A stretch of DNA of 39,751 bases. It comes from Chamaesiphon sp. 336R_metabinner_41 (GTDB lineage Bacteria; Cyanobacteriota; Cyanobacteriia; Cyanobacteriales; Chamaesiphonaceae). The letters are not shown here. The DNA is taken from the NCBI GenBank assembly GCA_025359915.1, contig JANYDE010000051.1, forward strand, positions 1-39,751, in the 5' to 3' direction. The text below holds more notes on this DNA, generated by a model. The model was not told where the DNA came from. It searched no databases and saw only the letters and a list, made by a program, of their open reading frames with translations. Position 1 is the first letter of the stretch.

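Noticed and set aside
39217-39426. Start of the giant gene at the ATG near 39327
   Set aside because: The frame continues upstream as good CARDB sequence to the window edge, so this Met is internal.

Overview
The window looks like a cyanobacterial chromosome or large plasmid. Evidence: scattered CGATCG-centred words (including full GCGATCGC at about 24 and 21210), heptameric short tandem repeats of the cyanobacterial STRR type, a pentapeptide-repeat gene, and a giant CARDB/PKD/DUF4114 surface protein. Base composition is moderate. I cannot name the genus.

Layout. (1) 1-226: the 3' part of a sensor histidine kinase (minus strand), cut by a transposon. (2) 227-3710: a Tn3-family transposon with 36-bp terminal inverted repeats (one mismatch), a broken tnpA, a short tyrosine recombinase (TnpI-like) and a 10-7-10 inverted-repeat site beside it that is probably its core recombination site. 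The flanks do not match and belong to different genes, so the locus has been rearranged. (3) 3711-4206: remnants, namely the 3' half of an AbiEii-type nucleotidyltransferase and a zinc-ribbon scrap, then a long hairpin. (4) 4263-6047: a complete type IV toxin-antitoxin (abortive infection) operon, abiEi-abiEii, with ATGA overlap and a 14-bp-arm palindrome over the -35 box that fits an AbiEi autoregulatory operator. (5) 6104-7069: a full-length XerC/D-like tyrosine recombinase, ending in a heptamer repeat tract, followed by a doubtful hypothetical ORF.

(6) 7399-39751 (minus): one uninterrupted reading frame that is still open at the right edge, so the product is at least 10,783 residues. From the N-terminal side it holds about 21 CARDB repeats, a PPC-like and an IPT-like domain, a beta-propeller, nine He_PIG/cadherin-like repeats, an Rhs/YD-like segment, dockerin-like calcium loops, Big_2 domains, a ZU5-like domain with a hydrophobic stretch, a second IPT domain, a YncE-like propeller, an alpha/beta-hydrolase-like domain without its serine, a DNA/RNA non-specific endonuclease (NUC1) domain, a zinc-metallopeptidase motif (HELGH), cadherin-like domains, 22 PKD repeats (15 of exactly 261 bp), DUF4114 and a beta-helical C-terminus. 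It is probably a secreted or cell-surface adhesin/effector.

The most unusual feature is at 15973-16494. A convincing pentapeptide-repeat gene lies on the plus strand, antisense to and in exact codon register with the giant frame. It contains none of the sense codons (TTA, CTA, TCA) that would place a stop in the giant frame. Codon usage of the giant frame also changes sharply there: C-ending codons below about 15.95 kb, A/T-ending above about 16.5 kb. The giant gene may therefore be a fusion of two large genes through the antisense strand of a third, giving dual-coding DNA.
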